Shown: one piece after another, positions 17,695 through 26,423 of the stretch
How positions within the stretch are numbered: the first letter of the stretch is position 1
How the letters are laid out: the number at the start of each line of letters is the position of its first letter
From: CAJQQK01 sp963696075
GTDB taxonomy: Bacteria; Pseudomonadota; Alphaproteobacteria; Rhizobiales; Hyphomicrobiaceae
Length of the DNA: 64,000 bases
Assembly: GCA_963696075.1 (NCBI GenBank)
Contig: CAVOJD010000029.1
Span: 558,001-622,000 of the forward strand
Direction: 5' to 3'
The notes under the pieces: model-generated
Told to the model about the DNA's origin: nothing
Databases searched by the model: none
What the model saw: the letters and a program-made list of their open reading frames with translations, nothing else
Translations under genes and position numbers: made by a program

Positions 17695-18648
17695 ATGAAC
17701 TTCCTGCCGCACTTCAAGGGCCGCCAGCTCTTCCTGCCAAAGCGCGAGATCCCCATCATCGGTCTGGCCAAGGTCGCGTTCCTGGCCTCGATGATCGCGA
17801 TGGTCGTCTCGGTCGCGCTGTGGGCAACGGTCGGGCTGAATTTCGGCGTCGACTTCAAGGGCGGCTCCATGATCGAGGTCCGCGCCAAGGCGGCACAGGC
17901 CAACATCGCGGACCTGCGTGACAAGACCGGCGGCCTCGGTCTCGGCGACGTCCAGATCACGTCGTTCGGGACACCGCAGGACGTGCTGATCCGCATCGAG
18001 GAACAGCCCGGCGGCGCGCCGGCGCAACAGGCGGCGTTGAAGAAGATCACCGATGCCATCGGCGAGGGCTATGAACAGCGCCGCGTCGAAGTTGTCGGAC
18101 CGGCGGTCTCGAGTGAACTTCGAACGACCGGTATCATCGCGGTGCTCTGTTCGATCCTCGCCATCATCCTCTACGTCTGGTTCCGTTTCGAATGGCAGTT
18201 CGCGCTGGGCGCCGTTGTCGCTCTTGTCCACGACGTCCTGATCACGATCGGCATATTTTCGCTGCTCCATTTCGAGTTCGACCTGTCGACCGTTGCAGCG
18301 CTCCTCACGATCCTCGGTTATTCGGTCAACGATACCGTCGTGGTAGCCGACCGGATCCGCGAGAACCTGCGCAAATATAAGCGCATGGAGCTGCCAGCCC
18401 TGCTCAACAAGTCGATCAACGAGACGCTTTCGCGCACCTTGATGACGTCGTTGACGACGTTGATCGTGCTGGTCGCGCTCTATGTGCTGGGCGGTGAAGT
18501 CATCCGCAACTTCACCTTCGCCATGATGTTCGGCGTGATCATCGGGACCTATTCCTCGATCTTCATCGCAGCCCCGATCCTCGCCTTCCTGGGCGTCAAG
18601 CGGGACTGGTCGGGCATCGCCAAGGATGCCCCCGCCGCAACGACGTGA
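17695..18648 (+). CDS. secF: Protein translocase subunit SecF
   Basis: 317 residues; partner of SecD. An N-terminal helix (IGLAKVAFLASMIAMVVSVAL) precedes GLNFGVDFKGGSMIEV; the membrane core has RFEWQFALGAVVALVHDVL and the TM4 signature GYSVNDTVVVADRIREN. The ATG at 17695 gives the normal N-terminus (MNFLPHFKGRQLF); the frame is open upstream into the spacer after secD without similarity. 73 bases separate it from secD. Confidence 0.95.
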   Translation: MNFLPHFKGRQLFLPKREIPIIGLAKVAFLASMIAMVVSVALWATVGLNFGVDFKGGSMIEVRAKAAQANIADLRDKTGGLGLGDVQITSFGTPQDVLIRIEEQPGGAPAQQAALKKITDAIGEGYEQRRVEVVGPAVSSELRTTGIIAVLCSILAIILYVWFRFEWQFALGAVVALVHDVLITIGIFSLLHFEFDLSTVAALLTILGYSVNDTVVVADRIRENLRKYKRMELPALLNKSINETLSRTLMTSLTTLIVLVALYVLGGEVIRNFTFAMMFGVIIGTYSSIFIAAPILAFLGVKRDWSGIAKDAPAATT

Positions 18649-18741
18649 CGGGGCCTGTCACCGGCAGCGATTGACCTGCCACGGGCCGTTCGCCATCTAT
18701 CTGATACGACGCGCCAGTTGGCGTGCTCCACCGAGGTGGCC

Positions 18742-19143
18742 ATGAGCGACCGACAACCGAGCCCGTTCAGTACGACCGGCGCCGCCTACCCGGGACGCGC
18801 GCCGATTGATGCCTATGGCAACGGCGGCTTTCGTTTCGCCGAGATGAGCCACAAGGGATCGATCCTGTGTCTGCCGGAAGGCACGTTTGCCTGGGACGTG
18901 ACACAGCCCGATGAACTCGCCCTCGACCTGTTCCGTCCGATCATGGCGGCCCTCGCCCCGCCCGCATTCCTGCTGCTTGGCACCGGCGAGCGGCAGGTCT
19001 TTCCGCCCTTCGAGGTGCGCCGCGCCTTCCTCGATGCCGGTCTCGGCCTCGAACCGATGGACACGGGCGCGGCATGCCGAACCTTCAACGTCCTCCTCGC
19101 CGAGGAGCGCCCGGTGGCGGCAGCCTTGATCGCCGTCACCTGA
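18742..19143 (+). CDS. Mth938-like domain protein (NDUFAF3 homologue)
   Basis: 133-residue protein of the Mth938/DUF498 family. Visible are IDAYGNGGFRF near residue 24, HKGSILCLPEG, LLLGTGERQVFPP and the C-terminal GAACRTFNVLLAEERPVAAALI, all typical. The mitochondrial member, NDUFAF3, is an assembly factor of respiratory complex I, and family genes in Alphaproteobacteria are known to sit beside sec genes. The ATG at 18742 follows GAGG by a few bases. A role in complex I assembly in this bacterium is inferred from homology and from the next gene. Confidence 0.87.
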   Translation: MSDRQPSPFSTTGAAYPGRAPIDAYGNGGFRFAEMSHKGSILCLPEGTFAWDVTQPDELALDLFRPIMAALAPPAFLLLGTGERQVFPPFEVRRAFLDAGLGLEPMDTGAACRTFNVLLAEERPVAAALIAVT

Positions 19144-19177
19144 GCCCTCGCACGGCGCGCAGCACGGAGCCAGTCTG

Positions 19178-19999
19178 ATGGCGTCAGCGAGCGAACTGGA
19201 CGAGATCCGCGCCCTGGCGCGGACCTATGAGTATGACCGCTATCTGACAGCACTCCTTTTGCCGCGCGCGTGCCGCGAGGGTCTGATCCTGCTTGCCGCG
19301 TTCTCAGGTGAACTGCGCCGCATCCCCAGTCTGGTGAGCGAGCCGATGATCGGCGCGATACGTCTCCAATGGTGGCGCGATGCCCTCGATGCAGCCGCCC
19401 GCCAGCCACAGCCGGGCGCTGCTTCGGGCAATCCGCTGGCGGATGCCGTGATTGGCGTCATCCGCGACCATGATCTGCCCTGGGGGCTGGTCCAGGGCCT
19501 CATCGATGCAGCCGAAGCCGATCTCGACCCGACGCCGTTCTCCGAAATTGCCGAGACCCGCCAGCTTCTGATCAAATCCGAAGCAGCTCTCTTCGAGCTC
19601 TCCGGCCGGATCGCCGGCGCCCGCCCGGATCGCGCGGTTTGGACCGACGCAGGCCTCGCCTACGGCGCCTTCCGTTGTGCGGAAACCTACGCGGCCCGCC
19701 GCCGCGCCGGCGCCCAGACGGCTCTTTCCCGCGAAGTCGCCGACCCTGCAACCGACGACACCCACGCCGGCCGCCGCTGGTTCGAGGACCTCGCGCGATC
19801 GGCGCTGGCAAGGCTTGACGAAAAACGGGCCGGGCTTGATCCCGCGACCCGCCGCGTGCTTCTGCCCCTTGCCATCATCGAGCCATCTTTTCGCCGATCG
19901 TCGCGCAGAGCCGCGCCATCCTCCGGCGAACTTGCCGGACCCGGTCCTTTGACGCGCGCATCGCGCCTGTGGTGGACCCATTGGCGCGGCGGATTTTGA
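19178..19999 (+). CDS. Squalene/phytoene synthase-family protein, NDUFAF6-like
   Basis: 273 residues. The fold resembles trans-isoprenyl-diphosphate synthases (DRYLTALLLPRACREGLILLAAFSGELRRI, then IGAIRLQWWRDALD), but the Asp-rich DxxxD metal-binding motifs required for head-to-head prenyl condensation are absent, with ELRRIPSL in place of the first. That loss is characteristic of the NDUFAF6 branch, which assists complex I assembly in mitochondria. Its position right after the NDUFAF3 homologue supports that branch over carotenoid or hopanoid synthesis. Possibly co-transcribed with secF and the Mth938 gene. Confidence 0.8.
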   Translation: MASASELDEIRALARTYEYDRYLTALLLPRACREGLILLAAFSGELRRIPSLVSEPMIGAIRLQWWRDALDAAARQPQPGAASGNPLADAVIGVIRDHDLPWGLVQGLIDAAEADLDPTPFSEIAETRQLLIKSEAALFELSGRIAGARPDRAVWTDAGLAYGAFRCAETYAARRRAGAQTALSREVADPATDDTHAGRRWFEDLARSALARLDEKRAGLDPATRRVLLPLAIIEPSFRRSSRRAAPSSGELAGPGPLTRASRLWWTHWRGGF

Positions 20000-20053
20000 G
20001 CGAAGCCATCCATTCACCCAGCCTGTCAGCCAACGATTGCCGAGGGGACGACA

Positions 20054-22069
20054 ATGCGCTTGATGCTCCGATCGGGCCGCCTGATTGCCGCAGCGATCGC
20101 GATCGCGGGCACCATCCTGACGATCAATGGCGCACTCGCCCGCGATGACGGTCTGCTCGACCGCTTCAATGGTTTTGCACCACCCCGGAGCGAAGCCGCG
20201 CCGGCCACCGCGCCCGTGCCCTCGTGGGGCGGAACCGGGATTGGAACAGGGGCCGCCATCCGATGGCAGCTCAAGAACCCCTTTCGCTTCTTTGCCGATC
20301 CCGACGACACCGACCGGCACCGCCAGGCACTCGACTGGCTGACGCCGGACGAGCGTCAAACGCCGGTCCTGAGCAGCGAACGCCGCCTCGCCCGGCATCA
20401 TCCCATGGGCTGGGCGACGCTGATGAAGGGGGCGACCTGCTGGGATACCGCACAGAACCGCCACCGCTGTCCGGATGGCCGCCGCTACCTGCATCCCACA
20501 TCGCACGTCGTGACCGCCCGCCTCGACGGCCTTCCCGATGCCGCCGGCAACGTCTGTCACTGGCAGGTCAGTACGATTGAGCGCGATGGCCCCCGCCTGT
20601 CCCGCCTTCAGGGCCGGCGCAAAGTGACCCGTCACTCGGGCCCCTGCATCGACGCTGTTGAACTCGAGATCCCCTATCCGGGCGGCGCCGAGGTGCTCGT
20701 TGAAAGCGGCACGGGTGTCACGGCTGAGACCCAGATCAAGGTCCGTGACGTCTTCATCGTGGGCCTCGGCGACAGCTTCGGCTCCGGCGAAGGCAATCCC
20801 GATCACCCAGTCCGCTTTTCCGAGCAGCGCGCGGTGAGTTATGGCCGCATCAGCGACGAAGTCGTGCTTGCCGGCTATCCCGCCCGCCTCGGCAACTGGA
20901 ACGAAATCGGCGATGCGCGCTTCACCAGCTCGGCGGCGAAATGGCTCGACCGCGCCTGCCATCGCTCGCTCTATGCCTACCAGTTGCGCGCAGCCCTCCA
21001 GTTGGCCCTCGAAGACCCCCAGCGTGCGATCACGTTTGCAGGCTTCGCCTGCTCCGGCGCCGAGATCACCCAGGGCCTGTTCCTTGCCTACAAGGGCAAC
21101 GAGTGGGTCGAGAGCCCGCCGACGTTGTCACAGATCTCCGCTGCCGCCGAGGCGCAATGCGAGGACCGCGACGCACAGTCGGTTGACTACCCCGAGGCCT
21201 ATCACATGCGCGGGCGGATCGAGGCGCTCAAGGGCGGCCTGGTCCTGCGCCGGTGTGATCCTGAGAATGCGCGCAAGATCGACCTCATCCTGCTCTCGAT
21301 CGGCGGCAACGATATTGGCTTTGCCCGCCTTGTTGCCAATGCGGTCCTCAGTGACACGACCATGCTGCGCCGCCTTGGCGGCTGGTTCGGCCAGGTCTTC
21401 AATCCGAGCGATGTCGAAGCGCCGCTCGCCGAGCTTTCCTATCGCTATAAGGCGCTCGATCGTGCCATCCACAACGTCCTGCACGTGCCCTGGGACGAGA
21501 CGGATCGTGTCATCCTCACCGCCTATCCCGGCATGGCGCTTCTCGAGGATGGCAAGAGCGTGTGCCCCGACGGCCGCCTCGGCATGGACGTGCTGCCCCA
21601 CTTCAGCTTGAGCGCCGCGCGGGCGTTCGCCGGTGAGCGCATTGCAGGCGAACTCTACGCCGTGATGCGCAAGACCGCCGAGGAGCGCGGCTGGCGTCTC
21701 GTCGACGGCCATCTCCGCCAGTTTCTCGGCCGTGGCATCTGTGCGCGCGGGAACTATTTCGAGGCCGCCGACGACCTGCGCCTGCCGCGCAAGCGGGACG
21801 GCTATTGGCAGCCCTATAATCCCGCGAGCTACCAGCCTTACGCGCCGCGCGCGCGCTGGTTCCGCACCCCGAATGATGCCTTCCTCACCGGCAACTTTCA
21901 CGTCAAGCGAGGTTTGATGCGCCGGGTCCTGCGCACCAAGCAACTGCGCTGGACCCAGTTGCTGCTCGCAGCCACCTATTCCGGCGCCTTCCATCCGACC
22001 GCCGAAGGCCACGCCGCCATCGCCGATGAAGTCGTCCGCCAGGCGCGCCAGGTTCTTGCGAAATACTGA
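20054..22069 (+). CDS. Large secreted SGNH/GDSL-type hydrolase
   Basis: 671 residues with an N-terminal signal peptide (LIAAAIAIAGTILTINGALA, cleavage near residue 29). The SGNH blocks are in order: GLGDSFGSGEGNPD with nucleophile Ser about residue 241, SIGGNDIGFARLV near residue 415 (Gly and Asn oxyanion residues), and HPTAEGH near residues 647-653. About 230 residues before the nucleophile form an extra N-terminal region with several Cys (CW, CP, CHW, CID) that may make disulfides. Likely an exported esterase, lipase or sugar deacetylase; the substrate is unknown. Confidence 0.82.
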   Translation: MRLMLRSGRLIAAAIAIAGTILTINGALARDDGLLDRFNGFAPPRSEAAPATAPVPSWGGTGIGTGAAIRWQLKNPFRFFADPDDTDRHRQALDWLTPDERQTPVLSSERRLARHHPMGWATLMKGATCWDTAQNRHRCPDGRRYLHPTSHVVTARLDGLPDAAGNVCHWQVSTIERDGPRLSRLQGRRKVTRHSGPCIDAVELEIPYPGGAEVLVESGTGVTAETQIKVRDVFIVGLGDSFGSGEGNPDHPVRFSEQRAVSYGRISDEVVLAGYPARLGNWNEIGDARFTSSAAKWLDRACHRSLYAYQLRAALQLALEDPQRAITFAGFACSGAEITQGLFLAYKGNEWVESPPTLSQISAAAEAQCEDRDAQSVDYPEAYHMRGRIEALKGGLVLRRCDPENARKIDLILLSIGGNDIGFARLVANAVLSDTTMLRRLGGWFGQVFNPSDVEAPLAELSYRYKALDRAIHNVLHVPWDETDRVILTAYPGMALLEDGKSVCPDGRLGMDVLPHFSLSAARAFAGERIAGELYAVMRKTAEERGWRLVDGHLRQFLGRGICARGNYFEAADDLRLPRKRDGYWQPYNPASYQPYAPRARWFRTPNDAFLTGNFHVKRGLMRRVLRTKQLRWTQLLLAATYSGAFHPTAEGHAAIADEVVRQARQVLAKY

Positions 22070-22189
22070 CGAGGGGGTGAGCTGGCGCCGTCTTAACCAA
22101 GCTGCCGATTGTCATCGCCTCGACGGATTGCGGGTGTTTATTTGGCCACGGAATATGAACCCTCCCATAAATGATCGAGGAAGAACCCC

Positions 22190-23407
22190 ATGGCTCGCGC
22201 AACCACCAAGACCGGCGCTTCGACGAAATCCACCGATGCCGATGCGATGACGATTGGCGGGAACGGCAAGAACGGCGACATCCGCATGATGAACGCGGAT
22301 GGGGAGCTGTGTGTCCACATTGATGGCGGCAACTCGAACTTCACCGCGGGCGGCGCGGGCAGCCAGGGCGATATCGCCCTGCTGAACACCGACGGCGAGC
22401 AGACGCTCCATCTCGATGGCGGCGAAGGCAACCTGACGATGGGCGGCGCAGGATGCCAGGGCGACATTACCCTGCTCAACACCGCCGGCCGCCAGACGAT
22501 GCACCTCGATGGCGGTGACGCCAACATCACCCTCGGTGGCGACGGCGCCCAGGGCGACATCGTTGTCCAGAACGGCTTTTCCCAGACCACGGTCCATATC
22601 GACGGCGGCGACGGCAACATCACGCTCGGCGGCAATGGCGCCGAGGGCGACCTGGCGCTGTTGAACGAGCACCAGCGCCAGACGATCCACCTCGACGGCG
22701 GTGAGGGCAACATCACCCTCGGTGGCAACGGCACCCAGGGCGACCTGACGATGCTCAACTACAACGGCCGCCAGACGGTGTTCATCGACGGCGGGGAAGG
22801 CAACCTGACGCTGGGTGGCAGTGGCTGCGTCGGCGACATCGCGTTGATCAACGAACGCGGCCGCCAGACCCTGCATCTTGACGGCGGCGATGGCAACGTG
22901 ACGCTCGGCGGCAACGGCGCTGACGGCGACGTCGTCGTCCTCGACGATCGCGGCCGCACCACGATCCACATCGACGGCGGCGAAGGCAACATGACGCTGG
23001 GCGGCAATGGCCACGACGGCGACATCATGATGACGACGTCGAACGGCACCAAGCGCATCGAACTCGAGGCCCACGACGGCAACATCCGCGCCAATGACGC
23101 CAAGGGCAACACCACCGTCGAGTTGATCGGCGGCTCCGGCGAGATCCGCATCAAGGGCAAGAAGCTCAAGGGCGCCGACCACGTCTTCGCCGACGACTAT
23201 AATCTGGCGCCCCTGAGCGATGTCGAGGCCTTCATCGCAGCCAATCGTCACCTGCCCGGCATCGCGTCAGCAAAAGAGATGCGCCGCGACGGTGTCGGCG
23301 TGACCGAGATCGCCATGCAACTTCTCGAGAAGGTCGAGGAACTGACCCTGCACACGATCGAACAGGACAAGCGGATCGCGGAACTGGAGCGCAAGCTCAA
23401 GCAGTGA
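22190..23407 (+). CDS. 31-residue tandem-repeat protein with tail-fibre-like C-terminal domain
   Basis: 405 residues. After a 20-residue Thr/Ala-rich N-terminus, nine consecutive 31-residue units (residues 21-299) follow the pattern T(L)GGNGxxGD(I)xLLN then GRQTxHLDGG(E)GN. The pattern of short hydrophobic stretches separated by Gly/Asp turns suggests a beta-solenoid, perhaps trimeric. A C-terminal region reads YNLAPLSDVEAFI, NRHLPGIASAKEM, then a coiled coil (LLEKVEELTLHTIEQDKRIAELERKLKQ); this closely resembles the C-termini of tail-fibre/S74-type proteins I know from Bacteroidetes. There is no signal peptide. CGAGGAAGA precedes the ATG. Function unknown; a fibre or adhesin-like structural protein is the best guess. 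Confidence 0.8.
   Translation: MARATTKTGASTKSTDADAMTIGGNGKNGDIRMMNADGELCVHIDGGNSNFTAGGAGSQGDIALLNTDGEQTLHLDGGEGNLTMGGAGCQGDITLLNTAGRQTMHLDGGDANITLGGDGAQGDIVVQNGFSQTTVHIDGGDGNITLGGNGAEGDLALLNEHQRQTIHLDGGEGNITLGGNGTQGDLTMLNYNGRQTVFIDGGEGNLTLGGSGCVGDIALINERGRQTLHLDGGDGNVTLGGNGADGDVVVLDDRGRTTIHIDGGEGNMTLGGNGHDGDIMMTTSNGTKRIELEAHDGNIRANDAKGNTTVELIGGSGEIRIKGKKLKGADHVFADDYNLAPLSDVEAFIAANRHLPGIASAKEMRRDGVGVTEIAMQLLEKVEELTLHTIEQDKRIAELERKLKQ
22250..23086 (+). repeat. Nine in-frame tandem repeats of 93 bp
   Basis: The coding sequence of the repeat protein holds nine consecutive 93-bp units without spacers (9 x 93 = 837 bases). Units differ at many third positions but keep the encoded GG, GD and HxDGG landmarks, so they diverged under selection rather than being fresh slippage copies. 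The last unit is the most degenerate (TSNGTKRIELEAHDGNI). Confidence 0.88.
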
Positions 23408-23436
23408 TCATCACGCGCGACCAGTGACGGAAACCA

Positions 23437-23465
23437 GAACGGCGGCCTCGAGGGCCGCCGTTTTA
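23437..23465 (+). terminator. Rho-independent terminator after repeat-protein gene
   Basis: Perfect 10-bp stem (AACGGCGGCC at 23437-23446 with its complement at 23452-23461), 5-base loop, followed by TTTA. It lies 30 bases after the stop of the repeat protein gene and just before the 3' end of the convergent amidohydrolase gene. Confidence 0.75.
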
Positions 23466-23493
23466 CTAGGTGCGAGACCCGTCCGGGCGCTCC

Positions 23494-24357
23494 TCAATCG
23501 GGAAAATCGTAAAGCTTCGCCGGGTTGTCGGCGAGGATGGCGTTGCGTGTCGCCTCATCGGGCACCCACTCGAGCAGCGGATCAAGGCAATCGGCCTCTT
23601 CGGGCTTCGCATCGGGCGGGAAATTGGGATGCGGCCAGTTGGCGGCCCACACCAGCCGGTCGGGACGCACCTCGACGAGCTTGCGCACCTTCTCGCCGAC
23701 ATCCGCATAGGTCGGCGGGCCGACCGTGGTCTGGAGATAGGGCGCGGATATCTTGATCCAGAGCTTGCCGGTCTCGAAGAATTTGATCATCGCCAGGAAA
23801 TCAGGATCGTTGACGCCGTTCGCGGCCGGCGTGCGCCCGACATGATCGATCACGACATCGACCGGCAGCGCCGCCATGCGCGCGACGAGTGGCGCAATCC
23901 ACGCACCGTCGTCCTGAATTTGAAGATGCCAGCCGAAGTCTGCCGCCTTCGCCGCCATTGGCTCGAGGTCGTCGACCGTGAAATCGTCGACGATGAGATA
24001 GAAGCGATTGCCGCGGATGCCGCCATCGTGAAGGCGCTGCATCTCGGCCTTGGTGACATCCTTCTCGGTCACCGCGACGCCGCGCGCGCGGTGAAGCCCC
24101 ATGCGGGCGATCGCATCGAGCGTACAACGGTTGTCGGCGCCGTAAAGCGAGGGCTGGACGATGACGCCACGCTCGAACCCGAGGCGGGCGAGCAGGGCTT
24201 CATAGGCTTCGAGTGAGGCTTCGACATGCTGCTTGCGGTCGGGCCGGGGCGGGAAGCGGTCGAAGGGTCCGTAGATGTGGGAATGCGTTTCGCACGCCTT
24301 GGGCGGCGCCTTGAGGCGGGGCGCGCGGCCCGAGCCGTCGATGAGGCCGGAAGACAT
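23494..24357 (-). CDS. Amidohydrolase-family protein (2-pyrone-4,6-dicarboxylate lactonase type)
   Basis: 287 residues, TIM-barrel metal-dependent hydrolase. CETHSHIYGP carries the HxH metal motif after strand 1; VIDHVGRTPA holds a later metal His, and WAANWPHPNF is the usual C-terminal NWPHP motif of the PDC-lactonase-like group. The ATG at 24357 has AGGAG 8 bases upstream. The substrate is probably a lactone or dicarboxylate from aromatic breakdown, but nothing nearby fixes it. Confidence 0.85.
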   Translation of the reverse strand: MSSGLIDGSGRAPRLKAPPKACETHSHIYGPFDRFPPRPDRKQHVEASLEAYEALLARLGFERGVIVQPSLYGADNRCTLDAIARMGLHRARGVAVTEKDVTKAEMQRLHDGGIRGNRFYLIVDDFTVDDLEPMAAKAADFGWHLQIQDDGAWIAPLVARMAALPVDVVIDHVGRTPAANGVNDPDFLAMIKFFETGKLWIKISAPYLQTTVGPPTYADVGEKVRKLVEVRPDRLVWAANWPHPNFPPDAKPEEADCLDPLLEWVPDEATRNAILADNPAKLYDFPD

Positions 24358-24383
24358 CACAGGTCTCCTAGATGGGTTGGCAC

Positions 24384-24419
24384 AAAGAAAATCGGCGCGC
24401 CCCGCAGGACGCGCCGATA
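24384..24419 (-). terminator. Rho-independent terminator for the peptide-binding protein gene
   Basis: On the minus strand a stem TCGGCGCG ... CGCGCCGA is followed by TTTTCTTT. It lies 34 bases after the stop of the substrate-binding protein gene and upstream of the amidohydrolase gene, so the two are probably separate transcripts. Confidence 0.75.
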
Positions 24420-24452
24420 TCAACTCTCGTCAATGACGTGGGCTGCGCCCCA

Positions 24453-26057
24453 TTACTGATCCAGCCAGACGTTGTCGAGGTGCTGGTTCAGGTAGTGGCT
24501 GGGCGATGTCTTCCAGCCTTTGACGTAGGAGCGGTGCACCGAGATCCGGTTCCACCACAGTGTCGGCAACATCAGGGCCTGGTCCGAGATCGCGTGCTTC
24601 TCGAACTGGCGCATCAGCGTACGTTGCTCGGCAGGATCGCCCGACTTGAGCATCTTCTCGTAGATCTCTTCGAGCTTTGCATCCTCATAGTCGCCATAGT
24701 TCGCCCCGGCGCTGCCGAGCCACTTCGAGGCATCAGCGATGGGGTTCACGACGCTCTGGCAGTTGGCGTCTGTCGACACGTCGAACTCTTTCGACTTGCG
24801 CAGCCGCTCATACCAGATCGGGGTGGTGACGACGTCCTGCTTGACGGTGACGCCGATCTTGCGCCACTGGTCGATCGCCCACGTGCCAACGAGCTTGTAG
24901 GGCTGGTCGACGCCGCGGTTGGTCAGCGTGAAGGACAGGTTCTCATGACCGGCTTCCTTCAGCAGCTTCTTGGCCATCTCGCGCGACTTGTTGATGTCGG
25001 GCCACAGACCTTCGAGCTGCTCCAGTTCGTCCTTCTTCGCCCCGAGCGGATGGTTGGGGAACGCAACGCCGCCGACGGTTCTGACGATCGCGATCCGCGT
25101 CAGGTACTTCGAGCCGCCCCAGCGGTCGAGCGCGAGATTGAGCGCCCGGCGCACGCGCGGGTCATCGAACGGTTTGCGCTTGTGGTTGGGAACCAGCAAG
25201 ACGCCGCAGTTCCAGTCGGTTTCCTGGACCGTGACTTTGTCGCCAAGCACTTTGACGAGGTCGTCGCGGGCCTTCGGCGGGAAGCCGCGGAATTCGATGG
25301 CTGCCCGGTCACTTTCAATGGCCAGCACGCGGCTCGCCAGTTTGGTTGCGATCACCGAGCGGAAACCATCAAGATACGGCTTGCCTTCGTGGTGATAGCC
25401 ATCGTAGCGCTCACCGCGCACGAACGAACCGGATTGATGCTCGACGAACTTGAAGGCGCCGGTGCCGTTGACGTTGCGCTGGTGCCAGTCATACCCGTGC
25501 TCGTCGAGGTCCTTCTTCGAATAGATGAAGTTGAACGGCATCGCGAGTGACGGAATGAAGGTCGCTGTCGGGTACTCCAGCTTGATCACGACCGTCGCGT
25601 CATCCGTTGCCTCGATCGACTGCACCATCCGGAAGTAAGCCTTGCGGCTTGAGCGGACATTCGCCGGCGGATTGACGATCTTGTTCAGCGAAGCGGCGAC
25701 GTCGTGCGCGGTCAACGGCTGGCCGTTGTGGAACTTGACACCCTGCCTGATTTTGAAGGTGTAGGTCTGGCCGCCATCGGTCGGCTCCGGCACCGCGCCT
25801 TCGCACAGATCGCAGACGAAATCGGTTGGGTCACCGGGATTTTCGGGATTGACGCGGATCAGCAGGCTGTAGAACGGACGGATTGGATGGATCATACCAA
25901 ACGTCGTTTCCATGTGCCCGTCATACGACGGGATCTTGGATCCGACGACGAAATTCAGGGTGCCACCCTTTTTCTGCGCCTGAGCGGGAACCGCCGCCAG
26001 GCCGACAGCAAGAGCGAGGGCGCCGCCGATTGCGACACCCGTCTTGAGTGCTTGCAT
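24453..26057 (-). CDS. ABC transporter substrate-binding protein, family 5 (peptide/opine/nickel type)
   Basis: 534-residue periplasmic solute-binding protein. The ATG at 26057 follows GGAGG and begins a signal peptide (VAIGGALALAVGLAAVPAQAQ). Family 5 signatures include GGTLNFVVGS, YTFKIRQGVKFHNGQPLTAHDV, GTGAFKFVEHQSGSFV and DDPRVRRALNLALDR. It binds a peptide-like or other organic solute for uptake. No permease or ATPase genes are adjacent in this window, so the transporter partner must be encoded elsewhere. Confidence 0.92.
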   Translation of the reverse strand: MQALKTGVAIGGALALAVGLAAVPAQAQKKGGTLNFVVGSKIPSYDGHMETTFGMIHPIRPFYSLLIRVNPENPGDPTDFVCDLCEGAVPEPTDGGQTYTFKIRQGVKFHNGQPLTAHDVAASLNKIVNPPANVRSSRKAYFRMVQSIEATDDATVVIKLEYPTATFIPSLAMPFNFIYSKKDLDEHGYDWHQRNVNGTGAFKFVEHQSGSFVRGERYDGYHHEGKPYLDGFRSVIATKLASRVLAIESDRAAIEFRGFPPKARDDLVKVLGDKVTVQETDWNCGVLLVPNHKRKPFDDPRVRRALNLALDRWGGSKYLTRIAIVRTVGGVAFPNHPLGAKKDELEQLEGLWPDINKSREMAKKLLKEAGHENLSFTLTNRGVDQPYKLVGTWAIDQWRKIGVTVKQDVVTTPIWYERLRKSKEFDVSTDANCQSVVNPIADASKWLGSAGANYGDYEDAKLEEIYEKMLKSGDPAEQRTLMRQFEKHAISDQALMLPTLWWNRISVHRSYVKGWKTSPSHYLNQHLDNVWLDQ

Positions 26058-26423
26058 GTGTTTCCTCCACTTCATTGACCGCGTTTGCTCACGGTTGTCG
26101 GAGTTTAGGCACAATGTCGCATCGGCGCAAACTCCGTTTTGAACCGTTCACCAAGAGGCTTCAAACGCCGGAGCGCCAGGGAGATACAACGCGCAGCACG
26201 CGGCGCGGAGCGCTTCAGATGAAAGCCCGCAGCCATGCGGTTGCCACGATTGAGCCCTCGCAGGACCGCGCCCGGCGAACGGATTGGCACCGCGCAGCGC
26301 GCGCCAGCGGGACAGACGGATCACGGCTACAATCGGCAGGCTGACCGCACGCCCCGCCTCCCGCAGCCGTCCGCCAGGAGCATCTGAGACGGGCTGCGGC
26401 CAGCCGGTCCGTCTGCCCAAGGC
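26058..26423. other. Intergenic region
   Basis: 366 bases upstream of the substrate-binding protein gene. No supported gene; short GC palindromes (GCGCAGCACGCGGCGCGGAGCGC and similar) give no convincing terminator or element. Confidence 0.45.

Noticed and set aside
19178..19999. Phytoene or squalene synthase for carotenoid or hopanoid synthesis
   Set aside because: Both Asp-rich metal motifs are missing and no carotenoid or hopanoid genes are adjacent.
19304..20962. Long open frame (552 codons) on the minus strand opposite the NDUFAF6-like and SGNH genes
   Set aside because: It is an antisense shadow of GC-rich codons with third-position bias matching the plus-strand genes; no domain or ribosome-binding site.
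22250..23086. 93-bp repeats as a possible CRISPR or satellite array
   Set aside because: There are no spacers, and the repeats preserve a reading frame and protein landmarks.
22112..23251. Long repetitive minus-strand frame opposite the 31-residue-repeat gene
   Set aside because: It merely mirrors the 93-bp repeat in reverse; the plus-strand frame has a ribosome-binding site, a terminator and a recognisable C-terminal domain.
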